NCBI GenBank assembly: GCA_963792675.1
Contig: CAWBWT010000002.1
Span: 3,038,001 to 3,102,000, forward strand
DNA length: 64,000 bases
Reading direction: 5' to 3'
Source: JBBROS01 sp963792675
Lineage (GTDB): Bacteria; Pseudomonadota; Alphaproteobacteria; Acetobacterales; Acetobacteraceae
Of the stretch, positions 53,212 to 62,128 are shown piece by piece; position 1 is the stretch's first letter; each line of letters opens with the position of its first letter. Below the pieces are notes generated by a model. The model ran no database searches. It was not told the DNA's origin and was given only the letters and a program-made list of their open reading frames with translations. The position numbers were made by a program, and so were the translations under genes.

Positions 53212-53933
53212 TCCGCGCCCTCTCCCGCCGCCGGGAGAGGGCCATCCCGCTCCTGCTTGCGGCGGCGCTGCTGGCCGCTCCGGTCCATGCCGAGGAGCCG
53301 GGCACGGTCACGACGCATGCGACCGCGCGCGACCGCCTGGCGAACACGGTTGCTGACGTGACTCTGGGCGTGGAGGCGCGCGGGCGGACCCTGGCCGAGG
53401 TGCAGGATGCGCTGACGGCCGGGTCGGGCAAGCTGCTTCCCTTTCTGGCCGGCGCCGGTGCCGAGCGGACGCGCACGGACGCGGTGCAGGTGCAGCCGGA
53501 GCTCGACCTCGATGCGCCGCGTGGCCAGCCGTCGCGCATCGTCGGCTATTCCGGCCGGGTCAGCGTCGGCTTCCAGGTCGCGCCGGACAAGCTCGGCGCG
53601 ATCCTGGGCGGGGCGCTCGACCACGGCGCCAACACCGTCGACGGCACCACGCTGCATCCGCGCGAGGCGGAGCTGGACGCCGCCCGCCGCCGGCTTGCGA
53701 CCGAGGCGACGCGGGTCGCGCTGGAGCAGGCCCGCGCCGTGGCCGAGGCAGCCGGGCGCCGGCTCGGCGCCGCCCGCTCGATCGCGGTCGATCCGACACC
53801 GGGGACGACACCTCGGTACGGCATGATGCGCGCGGCCGCACCGATGGCCGCCGCGGCGCCGCTCGCCACCGAGGCGGGCGACAGCGAGGTTACGGCGAGC
53901 GTCACCGTGACGATGGCGCTGATCGAACCCTGA
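53208..53933 (+). CDS. SIMPL domain (DUF541) secreted protein
   Basis: A 241-residue protein with a signal peptide (IPLLLAAALLAAPVHAEE). The mature part has the SIMPL pattern: TVTTHATARDRLANTVADVT, SRIVGYSGRVSVGFQVAPDK and the closing VTASVTVTMALIEP. SIMPL proteins are periplasmic, with poorly known roles. The start is GTG at 53208, overlapping the FAH stop (GTGA). A strong inverted repeat lies inside the first codons. Its 3' end overlaps the convergent gluQ gene by 32 bp. Confidence 0.85.
   Translation: MIRALSRRRERAIPLLLAAALLAAPVHAEEPGTVTTHATARDRLANTVADVTLGVEARGRTLAEVQDALTAGSGKLLPFLAGAGAERTRTDAVQVQPELDLDAPRGQPSRIVGYSGRVSVGFQVAPDKLGAILGGALDHGANTVDGTTLHPREAELDAARRRLATEATRVALEQARAVAEAAGRRLGAARSIAVDPTPGTTPRYGMMRAAAPMAAAAPLATEAGDSEVTASVTVTMALIEP
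53217..53242. repeat. Perfect 11-bp inverted repeat at the FAH/SIMPL junction
   Basis: GCCCTCTCCCG and CGGGAGAGGGC flank a 4-base loop CCGC. Such CCCTCTCCC...GGGAGAGGG palindromes are usually intergenic repeats. Here it sits in the first ten codons of the SIMPL gene, where it also encodes SRRRERA. Confidence 0.8.
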
Positions 53934-54757
53934 GCCGCAACTCGGCCGCCGTCATCCCGTCAGCCCGCAGCGCCCGCAACGCCGGTGCGTTGTCGCGCTT
54001 GGCCAGCCGCCGCCCATCCGCGCCCAGCAGCAACGGGTGATGCGCGTAGCCCGGCTCCGGCCAGCCCAGCAAGGTTTGCAGCAGCCGATGCACGGCGGTG
54101 GCCGGCCGCAGGTCCACGGCCCGGGTGACCAGCGTCACCCCCTGCACCGCGTCGTCATGGGTGACGCAGAGGTGGTAGCTGGCCGGCGCGTCCTTGCGCC
54201 CCAGCACGACGTCGCCGAATGCCCCGGGGTCGCACGGCAGCCGTCCCTCCCCGTCCTCGTGGAACGAGACCGGGCCGGTCCGGCCCAGCGCCGCATCCAT
54301 GTCGAGCCGCCACGCGTGCGGGAGCCCGGCCGCGAGGCGCTCCTGCCGCTCGGCCGCTGCGAGGCGGCGGCAGGTGCCGGGATACAACGGTGCGCCATCC
54401 GGACCGTGCGGCGCATGGCCCGACGCCGCCACTTCGCGGGCGATCTCCGCGCGGGTGCAGAAGCACGGGTAGAGCAGGCCCTCCCCGCCCAGCCGCGCGA
54501 GCACGGCCGCGTACTCCGTCCAGGTGCTGCGACTGGACCCGCACGGGCGCATCCCAGCGAAGACCCAGCCACGCCAGGTCCTCGATGATCGCGGCCGCAT
54601 ACTCGGGCCGGCAGCGGCCGGGGTCGATGTCCTCGATCCGAAGCAGGAAGCGGCCGCCGGCGTCCTGCGCGCGTTGCCAGGCGAACAGCGCCGAGGCAGC
54701 GTGGCCCTCGTGCAGGAAGCCGGTCGGGCTCGGCGCGAAACGGGTGGTGAGGGTCAT
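53902..54757 (-). CDS. gluQ: Glutamyl-Q tRNA(Asp) synthetase, frame broken by one base
   Basis: A truncated GluRS-like enzyme that glutamylates queuosine in tRNA(Asp). The first part has RFAPSPTGFLHEGHAASALF (HIGH-type motif) and LLRIEDIDPGRCRPEYAAAI. The second has PCFCTRAEI and the KMSKS-like RRLAKRDNAPALRAL. The frame changes near 54516-54517. Deleting one C there (plus strand) gives QHLDEYAAVLARL and a 284-residue protein of normal length without an anticodon-binding domain. The ATG at 54757 is only 3 bp from the divergent esterase start. Confidence 0.9.
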
Positions 54758-54760
54758 GCG

Positions 54761-55413
54761 ATGCTGAACGTGCTGCGCTGGGGCGCGACGGACAAGGCCG
54801 GGCTGCTGGTGGTGATGTGCCACGGGGTCGGCGCCGACGCGTCGCCAAATGGAGGTATTCGTCGACGCCTGGGCGCCGTCCCTGCCCGGCGCCGCCTTTC
54901 TCGCCCCGGATGCGCCGGAGCCGTTCGAGTTCGACCCGGCCTCGTTCCAGTGGTTCAGCCTCGCCGACCGCACGCCCGCGGTGCTGGAAGCGGGCGCGCG
55001 CGCGCGCGGCGCCGCTGCTCGACGCCATCGTGGACGCCGAATGCGCCCGGCTCGGACTGCCGGCCGCGCGGGTGGCGCTGGCCGGGTTCAGCCAGGGCGC
55101 GATGATGGTGCTGCATGCCGGGCTGCGCCGGCGTCCCCCGCCCGGCGCCATCCTGGCCTATGCCGGGGCCTTGCTCGACACCCCCGATCTGGCCCGCGAC
55201 CTGTCCGGAAAGCCGCCGGTCCTGCTGGTGCACGGGGAGGCCGACGACGTCGTCCCGTTTGCGCGGGGACCGGCGGCGGCCGAGTCGCTGCGCCGGCTCG
55301 GCGTGCCGGTCGAGACCTGCTGGTGTCCGGGCACCGGCCATTACGTGGACGAGATGGGCCTGCAAGCTGGTGCTGCGGCGCTCCAGCGGCTGCAGGCGGC
55401 CGACGGCGAGTGA
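54761..55413 (+). CDS. Phospholipase/carboxylesterase (YpfH-like), frame broken at two sites
   Basis: An alpha/beta hydrolase with Ser in VALAGFSQGAMMVLHAG, Asp in LVHGEADDVVPF and His in CPGTGHYVDEMGL. The start is ATG at 54761 (MLNVLRWGATDKAGLLVVMC, then HGVGADAS). The frame changes near 54845-54846 and again between 54995 and 55012 in a CG run. Deleting one base at each gives a 216-residue protein, the normal size for this esterase family. Probable sequence errors. Confidence 0.85.
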
Positions 55414-55555
55414 CCAAGCGATGACATAAGCCCGTCCCGCTTGCCCCTGTTGGGGCGCAGTGCGATAAGACTCATGGTTTCGGCGGCGCACAACTGGTGG
55501 CTCGTCTTCGACTTTCGCCTCCAGGGTTTGCGTCTCCGGCACGAAGGAGCGCGCA

Positions 55556-56116
55556 TTGCCCGACGGCGGTCTGCATTTTCCTGCGTTAGTCCTGAATGCG
55601 GACTTCCGGCCGCTGTCGTATTTCCCGCTGTCGGTCTGGTCCTGGCAGGACGCGGTCAAGGCGGTGTTTCTCGACCGGGTCTCGGTGCTGAGCGAATACG
55701 ACGACGAGGTGCACTCGCCCAGCATGTCCATGCGGCTGCCGAGCGTGATCGCGCTGAAGGACTACATCCCGGCCGCGCGGCGCCCGGCGTTCACCCGGTT
55801 CAACGTGTTCTTGCGCGACGCGTTCAGCTGCCAATACTGCGGCGACCGCTTCCCGACCTCCGACCTCACATTCGACCACGTCATCCCGCGCAGCCGCGGC
55901 GGCCGCACCACCTGGGAAAACGTCGTCACCGCATGCGGCGGCTGCAACCTGCGCAAGGGCAGCAAGCTGCCGCGGGAATGCCACATGCACCCGCGGCAGC
56001 GCCCCATCCAGCCTTCGACCTGGGAATTGCAGGAGAACGGCCGGGCCTTCCCGCCCAACTACCTGCACGAAAGCTGGCGGGACTACCTCTACTGGGACAG
56101 CGAGCTGGAAAGCTGA
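55556..56116 (+). CDS. HNH endonuclease family protein
   Basis: A 186-residue protein with an HNH nuclease domain: zinc Cys pairs in FSCQYCGDRFP and ACGGCNLRKGSK, active-site TFDHVIPRSRGGRTTWENVV. The N-terminal part (LHFPALVLNADFRPLSYFPL, WSWQDAVKAVFLDRVSVL) is a conserved companion domain in stand-alone chromosomal HNH proteins. Target unknown; no toxin or mobile context is visible. The start is TTG at 55556 with AAGGAG well placed. 55414-55555 shows no gene. Confidence 0.92.
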   Translation: MPDGGLHFPALVLNADFRPLSYFPLSVWSWQDAVKAVFLDRVSVLSEYDDEVHSPSMSMRLPSVIALKDYIPAARRPAFTRFNVFLRDAFSCQYCGDRFPTSDLTFDHVIPRSRGGRTTWENVVTACGGCNLRKGSKLPRECHMHPRQRPIQPSTWELQENGRAFPPNYLHESWRDYLYWDSELES

Positions 56117-56135
56117 CGGACCCGGCGAGACCGAA

Positions 56136-57095
56136 CTACCGGACGATGGACGACATCGAGGCCGCAGGCTGGGCGGCGCCGGCCGGCGCCAACGCCGTCA
56201 GCTGCGCCAAGATGGACCGGCCGTGACGGAGCGGCAGCGAGTAGTGGCCTTCGCCGGGCAGCACCCGCCAACGGAGGCCCGGAATGCGCCCGTACGGCGC
56301 CAGGGCGTCCTGCGGGATGAGCGAATCCGCAGTGCCATACCATAGCGTGGCAGGCGCCCTGATCTCCTCCAGCGCGAACCCCCAGTGCTCGGCGTAGATC
56401 AGCGCGTCCGACAAGGCCCCCTGGACGCCGCGCCGAAACCCCTCGCGCCAAACCCGCCCCAGCCCCGCCAACGTCGCCGGGTCCAACGCCGCCCGGTCCG
56501 CGTCCGGCAGGTTGCCGCCGACCACGGTCCGCGGCGTGATCATTCGCCGCCGCAGCAACGGCCGCGCCACCGTGAACAGCCGGTGCGCCAGCCGCGGATG
56601 CCGCCCCAGCCGGAACAGGTGACCCACCCCATGGCCGCGCAGCGGCACAAACTCCGGCGGCGGCACAGGGCTCACGAGCGCCACGCCGAGCACCCGCCCC
56701 GGCAGCGCATACGCCACCGACGCCGCGTAGGGCGCTCCGCCGGACAATCCGACGACGTGGAATCGCTCGATGCCGAGCCGACGCGTGACCTCGTCCACGT
56801 CAAGCGGCCAGTCGAGCAGGGTCCGCCCAGGTTGTGGCGTCGACGTGCCGTAACCGGGGCGATCAAGGGCGAGCAGACGCACCGGCAAATTCGGGATCAG
56901 GCCGGCTTCGAGCCGGGATGCCGGCCAACCGTGGAAGTAGAGCACGATCGGCCCTGTCGGGTCGCCGTATTCCTCGACCCCGATGACCCGCCCATCCGTC
57001 AGGCGAATGGAGCATCGAGGCGGGCGGCGCGGTTTTCGCCGCCCCCCGCGCTGGCCGAGACGACTCAACTGTCGATCAACAACGCCCCGGACCAC
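56136..57095 (-). CDS. Alpha/beta hydrolase
   Basis: A 319-residue alpha/beta hydrolase. IVLYFHGWPASRLEAGL (oxyanion region), DRPGYGTSTPQPGRTLLDW, nucleophile Ser in FHVVGLSGGAPYAASVAYAL, Asp near LWYGTADSLIP and His in VLPGEGHYSLPLRHG. Substrate unknown. The first 25 residues are Arg-rich and poorly conserved, so the true start may be downstream of 57095. Confidence 0.85.
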   Translation of the reverse strand: MVRGVVDRQLSRLGQRGGRRKPRRPPRCSIRLTDGRVIGVEEYGDPTGPIVLYFHGWPASRLEAGLIPNLPVRLLALDRPGYGTSTPQPGRTLLDWPLDVDEVTRRLGIERFHVVGLSGGAPYAASVAYALPGRVLGVALVSPVPPPEFVPLRGHGVGHLFRLGRHPRLAHRLFTVARPLLRRRMITPRTVVGGNLPDADRAALDPATLAGLGRVWREGFRRGVQGALSDALIYAEHWGFALEEIRAPATLWYGTADSLIPQDALAPYGRIPGLRWRVLPGEGHYSLPLRHGRSILAQLTALAPAGAAQPAASMSSIVR

Positions 57096-57123
57096 GCCGC
57101 GGGGCCGTGTTCCGATAGATGCG

Positions 57124-57432
57124 CTAAGCGGCCGGAGCGGCAGCGGCGCGCTTCGTCTGGCTGCGCACGATGCGCCGCTTCAGCACCTGCGCCTCGGTCG
57201 GGAGGTCCCGGTTCGGCGTGGTCAGCAGGAAGCTGTCGAGGCCGCCATTATGCTCGATCGTGCGCATGGCGTGCGTCGTCAGCCGCACCCGCACCGTCGT
57301 GTTCAGGATGTCCGACACGAGCGACGTCTGCTGCATGTTCGGCAGGAAGCGGCGGCGGCTCTTATTGTTGGCGTGGCTGACGTTGTTGCCAGACTGCACG
57401 CCCTTGCCGGTAAACTGGCAGCGACGGGACAT
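57124..57432 (-). CDS. rpmB: 50S ribosomal protein L28
   Basis: A 102-residue protein: MSRRCQFTGKGVQSGNNVSH, ANNKSRRRFLPNMQQTSLVS and VRVRLTTHAMRTIEHNGGLD are standard L28 sequence, with the long alphaproteobacterial C-terminal tail. It is transcribed alone. The upstream gap to the next gene (57433-57529) shows no further feature. Confidence 0.97.
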   Translation of the reverse strand: MSRRCQFTGKGVQSGNNVSHANNKSRRRFLPNMQQTSLVSDILNTTVRVRLTTHAMRTIEHNGGLDSFLLTTPNRDLPTEAQVLKRRIVRSQTKRAAAAPAA

Positions 57433-57529
57433 GATGACGACTTCCTGACGGTTGGCGAGGGGGCCTATACCCCCGAAGATCGGAGCCGCGGGTTATGACG
57501 GCGGCGCCCCGCCCCGTCAAGCCCGGAGC

Positions 57530-57772
57530 TTACTGCTGCGGCGCGCCATACTCGGCGCGCAACTCGCCGGAACGGACGCTGGCCATCGCGTTCTGCAGCA
57601 CCTGAACGATCAACTCGTCGCCCATGCTGCGCGCCAGCAGCCCGAGCGAGCCGCCCAGCAACGCCGACGCGACCGCGATTGCCGGCAGGTTCTGGCCGAG
57701 CATGTACTCGATCGCCTTGTCCACCACGGCGCCGGCATGGCTCAGGTCGGCCGGCGGATTGCTGTCGTCCAT
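57530..57772 (-). CDS. Small conserved hypothetical protein
   Basis: An 80-residue protein (MDDSNPPADLSHAGAVVDK) with one hydrophobic stretch AIAVASALLGGSLGLLARSM. ATG at 57772 has GGGAGA upstream. It follows the Atm1-type ABC gene by 13 bp on the same strand, so it may be co-transcribed. I recognise no family and assign no function. Confidence 0.65.
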   Translation of the reverse strand: MDDSNPPADLSHAGAVVDKAIEYMLGQNLPAIAVASALLGGSLGLLARSMGDELIVQVLQNAMASVRSGELRAEYGAPQQ

Positions 57773-57785
57773 GGTTCTCTCCCTG

Positions 57786-59729
57786 TTAACTTGCGCCGAC
57801 GCTCACGGCCGCCGGTTCGATCTCGTTGATCAGCGGCACGGCCGACGGGACGGGCGCTGCCGGCGGTTCCGCGACCGTCTCCGGGTCGATGGCCTGCTGC
57901 TCGGCCTGCAGCGCCCACATCCGGGCATAGAGGCCATCCTGCGCCAGCAGCCCCGCATGCGTGCCGCGCTCGGCCACCCGGCCGTCCTGCAGTACCAGGA
58001 TCTCGTCCGCATCGACCACGGTCGAGAGCCGGTGCGCGATCACCAAGGTCGTGCGGTCCTGCGCCACGGTGCGCAGGGCGACCTCGATGTCCCGCTCGGT
58101 GCTGGTATCGAGCGCGGATGTCGCCTCGTCGAGGATCAGGATGCGCGGGTTCTTCAGGATGGTGCGGGCGATCGCCACCCGCTGCTTCTCGCCGCCCGAG
58201 AGTTTCAGGCCGCGTTCGCCGACGCGGGTGGCGTAGCCTTCCGGCAAGCGCAGCACGAAATCATGCACCTGCGCCAGGCGTGCGGCATGCTCGATCTGGT
58301 CCTGGGAGGCGCCGGGCCGGCCATAAGCGATGTTGTAGGCGATGGTGTCGTTGAACAGCACGGTATCCTGCGGCACGACGCCGATAGCGCCGCGCAAGCT
58401 GGTCTGGGTCAGGTCGCGCACATCGATGCCGTCAATCGAGACGCTCCCGCCGGTCACGTCGTAGAAGCGGAACAGCAGCCGGCTGATGGTGGATTTGCCG
58501 GCGCCGGTCGGTCCGACGATCGCGAGCTTGGCGCCGGCCGGCACGGTGAAGCTGACGCCCTTCAGGATCTGCCGGTTCGGGTTGTAGCCGAACTGCACGT
58601 CGCGGAACTCGAGCGTCCCGGCGCCGCTCTCCGGGTGCGCATCGAGCACGCGGGCGCCGGGCCGGTCGGCGATCTCCTGGTTGACGTTGAGCAGCTGGAA
58701 CATGCTTTCCATGTCCACCAGCCCCTGCTTGATCTCCCGGTACACGAAGCCGAGGAAGTTGAGCGGCTGATACAGCTGCATCAGGTAGGTGTTGACGAGC
58801 ACGAACTGGCCGACGGTCATCGAGCCGTTCTGGACGCCGTTGCCGGCCATCAGCATCACCAGACCGAGGCCGAGCGCGATGATCACCGCCTGGCCGAGGT
58901 TGAGCATGTTGAGGGTCACCTGACTCTTGACGGCCGCCCGCTCGTAACGGGCACGGGCGACGTCGAACCGGGCCGCCTCATGCGCTTCGTTGTTGAAATA
59001 CTTGACGGTCTCGAAGTTCAGCAGGCTGTCGATCGCCTTGGTCTGGGCGTCGCTGTCCATCTCGTTCATCGTCCGGCGGAACCGCACCCGCCAGTTGGTG
59101 AAGCCGAAGGTGAACCCGACATAGAGCGTGACGGCGAGGAACGTCACCGCCGCGAACCGCCAGTCGAACAGCCGCCACAAGATCGCCGTGACCAGCAACA
59201 CCTCGAACAGCGTCGGCAGGATGTTGAACACCGCCAGCCGCAGCACCGCCTCGATGCCGCTGGTGCCGCGCTCGAGCGCCCGCGACATGCCGCCGGTCTG
59301 GCGGTCGAGATGGAAGCGCAAGCTGAGCCCGTGCAGGTGCTTGAAGGTCTGCAGCGCTACCTTGCGGATCGTGCGCTGCTGCACCGCGGCGAACACGGCA
59401 TCGCGCATCTCGGCGAAACCCTGGCTGGCGATCCGCAACAGCACGTAGCCGCCGATCAAGCCCAGCGGAACCACCACCATCTGGCCCTTGGCGGACAGCG
59501 CATCGATCGCATGGCTGTAAACGATCGGGATGTAAACCGTCGCGACCTTCGCCAGCACCAGCAGCACCGTCGCCGCGACCACCCGCACCCGCGCCACCGG
59601 CTCGCCGCGCGGCCACAAATATGGGAGCAAGGAGCGGACGGTCTGGAATCCGTTGCGCTGAGAAGTCAGCACAGGCGGGCTGGTATCGGCGGGTCGCATC
59701 CGCCGTATGTGGCGGCGGCGGTCCTTCAT
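57786..59729 (-). CDS. Atm1/HMT1-type ABC exporter (fused permease and ATPase)
   Basis: A 647-residue half-transporter. The membrane domain has about six segments (for example VVVAATVLLVLAKVATVYIP-type TM1) and the Atm1 signature QPLNFLGFVYREIKQGLVDM. The ATPase domain has Walker A IVGPTGAGKST, signature KLSGGEKQRVAIA, Walker B ILILDEATSALD and switch VIAHRLST. Family members export glutathione-linked sulfur or metal compounds. The start is uncertain: ATG 59729 or MRPADTSPPVLTSQRNG about 30 bases later. It diverges from the Nudix gene. Confidence 0.92.
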   Translation of the reverse strand: MKDRRRHIRRMRPADTSPPVLTSQRNGFQTVRSLLPYLWPRGEPVARVRVVAATVLLVLAKVATVYIPIVYSHAIDALSAKGQMVVVPLGLIGGYVLLRIASQGFAEMRDAVFAAVQQRTIRKVALQTFKHLHGLSLRFHLDRQTGGMSRALERGTSGIEAVLRLAVFNILPTLFEVLLVTAILWRLFDWRFAAVTFLAVTLYVGFTFGFTNWRVRFRRTMNEMDSDAQTKAIDSLLNFETVKYFNNEAHEAARFDVARARYERAAVKSQVTLNMLNLGQAVIIALGLGLVMLMAGNGVQNGSMTVGQFVLVNTYLMQLYQPLNFLGFVYREIKQGLVDMESMFQLLNVNQEIADRPGARVLDAHPESGAGTLEFRDVQFGYNPNRQILKGVSFTVPAGAKLAIVGPTGAGKSTISRLLFRFYDVTGGSVSIDGIDVRDLTQTSLRGAIGVVPQDTVLFNDTIAYNIAYGRPGASQDQIEHAARLAQVHDFVLRLPEGYATRVGERGLKLSGGEKQRVAIARTILKNPRILILDEATSALDTSTERDIEVALRTVAQDRTTLVIAHRLSTVVDADEILVLQDGRVAERGTHAGLLAQDGLYARMWALQAEQQAIDPETVAEPPAAPVPSAVPLINEIEPAAVSVGAS

Positions 59730-59793
59730 GAAAACCCCGCGGCTGAAAACCACGGCGGGTGGCAGGTCGGCGCAGCCCCGCCATATCGGGTCG

Positions 59794-60564
59794 ATGGATC
59801 CCATTTTCCGTCACGTCGCCGCCTGCAACAACGCGGTGCTGCCGGGCGACCGGCTGCTGTTGACCGTTGCCGGGCAACATGTCGGCTGGCTCGACCCGAG
59901 CTTGCGCGACCCCGTCTTGGCCGCGGGCGGCATGCCGGCCGATGGCGGCGTGGCGTTGACCCCCGAGCAGCTGCACTCCGTTTCCCGGGCGCTGGCCGAC
60001 GCCGGCCGGTTTCCCTGGCGCGGCGAGGCGTTCGATGTTCGCGCCACACCCGACGGCCCGGTGCTCGGCACGATCGATCGCGGCGCGCTCCCCGGCTTCG
60101 GCATCGGCGCGGTGGGGGTGCACTTGAACGGGCTGGTGCGGCGCGAGGGCGAGGTGCTGCTGTGGGTGGCGCGGCGGGCCGCAAACAAGCCGCTGGAACC
60201 CGGCAAGCTCGACCACCTCGTTGCCGGTGGCGTGCCGGCCGGGCTGTCGCCCTGGCAGACGCTGGAGAAGGAGGCCGAAGAGGAAGCCGGGCTACCCGCG
60301 GCGCTGCTCGCCCCGGCCCGCTTCGTGGGCACCATCGATTACGCGATGGAGCGCCGCGAGGGGCTGCGGCGCGACCGGCTACACTGCTACGACGTGGACC
60401 TGCCCGTCGATTTCACGCCCGAGCCGCGCGACGGCGAGGTCGAAGCATTCGAGCTATGGCCGCTGCCCGACGCGCTGGACCGGGTGCGGCACACGGACGA
60501 GTTCAAGTTCAACGTAAACCTGGTGTTGATCGAGCTGTTCCGCCGGCACGGCTTGCTGCCCTGA
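59794..60564 (+). CDS. Nudix hydrolase with DUF4743 N-terminal domain
   Basis: A 256-residue protein. The N-terminal part (MDPIFRHVAACNNAVLPGDR, FPWRGEAFDVRATPDG) is the DUF4743 domain found before Nudix domains related to the plant/yeast thiamine pyrophosphokinase-associated type. The Nudix box is GGVPAGLSPWQTLEKEAEEE followed by AGL. Substrate likely a nucleotide or thiamine-type diphosphate (oxidised thiamine derivatives in homologues). The ATG at 59794 sits 64 bp from the divergent ABC gene. Confidence 0.9.
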   Translation: MDPIFRHVAACNNAVLPGDRLLLTVAGQHVGWLDPSLRDPVLAAGGMPADGGVALTPEQLHSVSRALADAGRFPWRGEAFDVRATPDGPVLGTIDRGALPGFGIGAVGVHLNGLVRREGEVLLWVARRAANKPLEPGKLDHLVAGGVPAGLSPWQTLEKEAEEEAGLPAALLAPARFVGTIDYAMERREGLRRDRLHCYDVDLPVDFTPEPRDGEVEAFELWPLPDALDRVRHTDEFKFNVNLVLIELFRRHGLLP

Positions 60565-60612
60565 GCGGGCAGCAATCGACGCCCTGCCCCACTTCGGGCA
60601 GCAGCCGGCTTC

Positions 60613-61078
60613 CTACTCCGGTGAACCGGCGGTGATCGAAATCGGCCGCGCTTCGGCGATTGGCTGCGGCTCGGCGTCGGTTTGCTCGTCGTCCTGCACG
60701 TCGGGCTGGTCGGACTGGTCCGAGGCGTCCTGGCGGCGGTACGGTTGCTGCCCCTGGCCGTTGCCGCCGGCATTGGGCTGTGCGCCGTTCTGCTGCGCCG
60801 CCTGGTTCATCGCGTTCAGGATGCGGAAATAATGCTCGGCGTGCTGGAAGTAGCTCTCGGCCATGACGCGGTCGCCAGAGCCGGTCGCGTCCCGCCCGAG
60901 CTGAAGGTATTTCTCGAACAGCTGCTGCGACGTGCCGCGGATGCGCAGATCGGGTCCGCTGCTGTCGAACACGTGGTTGCGGTTCATCGGCGTATTGCCG
61001 CTCTGGTGACGGACCGGACCGCCGCCGCCGCCGCCTCCCGCCGCGATGATTGCGTCCGCGCATGCGTTTCATGTTCAT
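60613..61078 (-). CDS. DUF4167 domain protein, frame broken by one base
   Basis: The conserved part is FDSSGPDLRIRGTSQQLFEK followed by YLQLGRDATGSGDRVMAESY and FQHAEHYFRILNAMNQ, the DUF4167 core, then a Gln/Asp-rich tail. The N-terminus MNMKRMRGRNHRGG lies in another frame. Deleting one C in CCC at 61037-61039 (plus strand) joins them through a Gly run into a 154-residue protein, as in homologues, whose Arg/Asn/Gly-rich start suggests RNA binding. Function unknown. Confidence 0.85.
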
Positions 61079-61255
61079 TCTGACTAGCGCACTTCCTGGT
61101 TGGACCGTCCGGCCTGCTCCCGGCACGAGGCCAGTCCGCATCCCCCAAGACGATCATAGTGACGACGCACACCCGGATGGACGGGAACAAACCAGCATCC
61201 ATCAGGACCGCAGGGCGCAGGCAATAGCCGGCACGCCTCTGTGCGTTATGTGAAG

Positions 61256-62128
61256 CTAATCATTCGCATGCGGTCTGCCAAGGGTTTTCTCCAACAGCAA
61301 AGCCCGCGGCAGGCCGCCCAAATCCGCCCGCACGGCCGGCGTGAAGCCGGCGGTGCGGGCCAGGCCGCTGACCGGTTCCGCCTGCCCGGCGCCGAGCTCG
61401 AACACCGCAAGGCCGCCCGGCGCCAGCAGCGCAGGAAGCGCCGCCAGCAGGGCCCGGTAGGCGTCGAGCCCGTCCGCGCCGCCATCCAGCGCCCGCCGGG
61501 GCTCGTGCCGGGCAACCTCCGGCATCAGACCGGCGACGTCGTCCGTCTCGATATAGGGCGGATTGCTCAGCACGAGGTCGAACCGGCCCGAGATCGGCGC
61601 CGCCCAGTCCGCCACCACGAACGAAGCCCGGTCGGCAAGGTTCAGTGCACGGCTATTGCGGGCCGCCAGCGCCGCCGCGTCCGTCGCCAAGTCCAGCCCC
61701 AGCCCCCACGCGCCGGGAAACTCCGCCAGGGCCGCCAGCAGCAGGCAGCCCGTTCCGGTCCCGAGGTCCAGCACCCGGCGCACCGCCGCGCGGTCGGGCC
61801 GGGCCGCGAGCGCCGCCTCGATCAACGTCTCCGTGTCGGCGCGCGGGATCAGCGTGGCAGGCGACACCTCGAGCTCCAGCGTCCAAAAGCCTTGCCGCCC
61901 CAGGATCAGCGCCATCGGCTCACGCCCGGCCCGGCGGGCGAGCAGGGCCTCGAAGCCGAGTGGCGCCGGCTGCGAGCGGTCGCGCAGCAGCGCCGCCTGG
62001 TCGCAACCCATGGCGTGACCCAACAGCAGCCGCGCGTCGAGCGCCGGCGTGTCGACGCCCGCCGCGGCCAGGCGAGCCGTCGCGAGCCGGAGCGCGTCGG
62101 CAACGGTCGGGGTGGCCGCGCCCGCTAT
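61256..62128 (-). CDS. prmC: Peptide chain release factor N5-glutamine methyltransferase
   Basis: Methylates the Gln of the GGQ motif of release factors RF1 and RF2, fitting its place after prfA. The methyltransferase motifs are VLDLGTGTGCLLLAALAEFP and the catalytic VLSNPPYIETDDVAGLMPEV. The conserved N-terminus (TVADALRLATARLAAAGVDT, PALDARLLLGHAMG) is in frame but no ATG, GTG or TTG precedes it. The first possible codon is ATA at 62128, overlapping the prfA TAG (ATAG). The first standard start (62023) would cut off about 35 conserved residues. Either a rare start or another sequence error is involved. Confidence 0.88.
   Translation of the reverse strand: MAGAATPTVADALRLATARLAAAGVDTPALDARLLLGHAMGCDQAALLRDRSQPAPLGFEALLARRAGREPMALILGRQGFWTLELEVSPATLIPRADTETLIEAALAARPDRAAVRRVLDLGTGTGCLLLAALAEFPGAWGLGLDLATDAAALAARNSRALNLADRASFVVADWAAPISGRFDLVLSNPPYIETDDVAGLMPEVARHEPRRALDGGADGLDAYRALLAALPALLAPGGLAVFELGAGQAEPVSGLARTAGFTPAVRADLGGLPRALLLEKTLGRPHAND

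Noticed and set aside
57624..60635. A 1003-codon open frame on the plus strand
   Set aside because: It runs antisense through the ABC exporter and then in a wrong frame through the Nudix gene; no recognisable protein.
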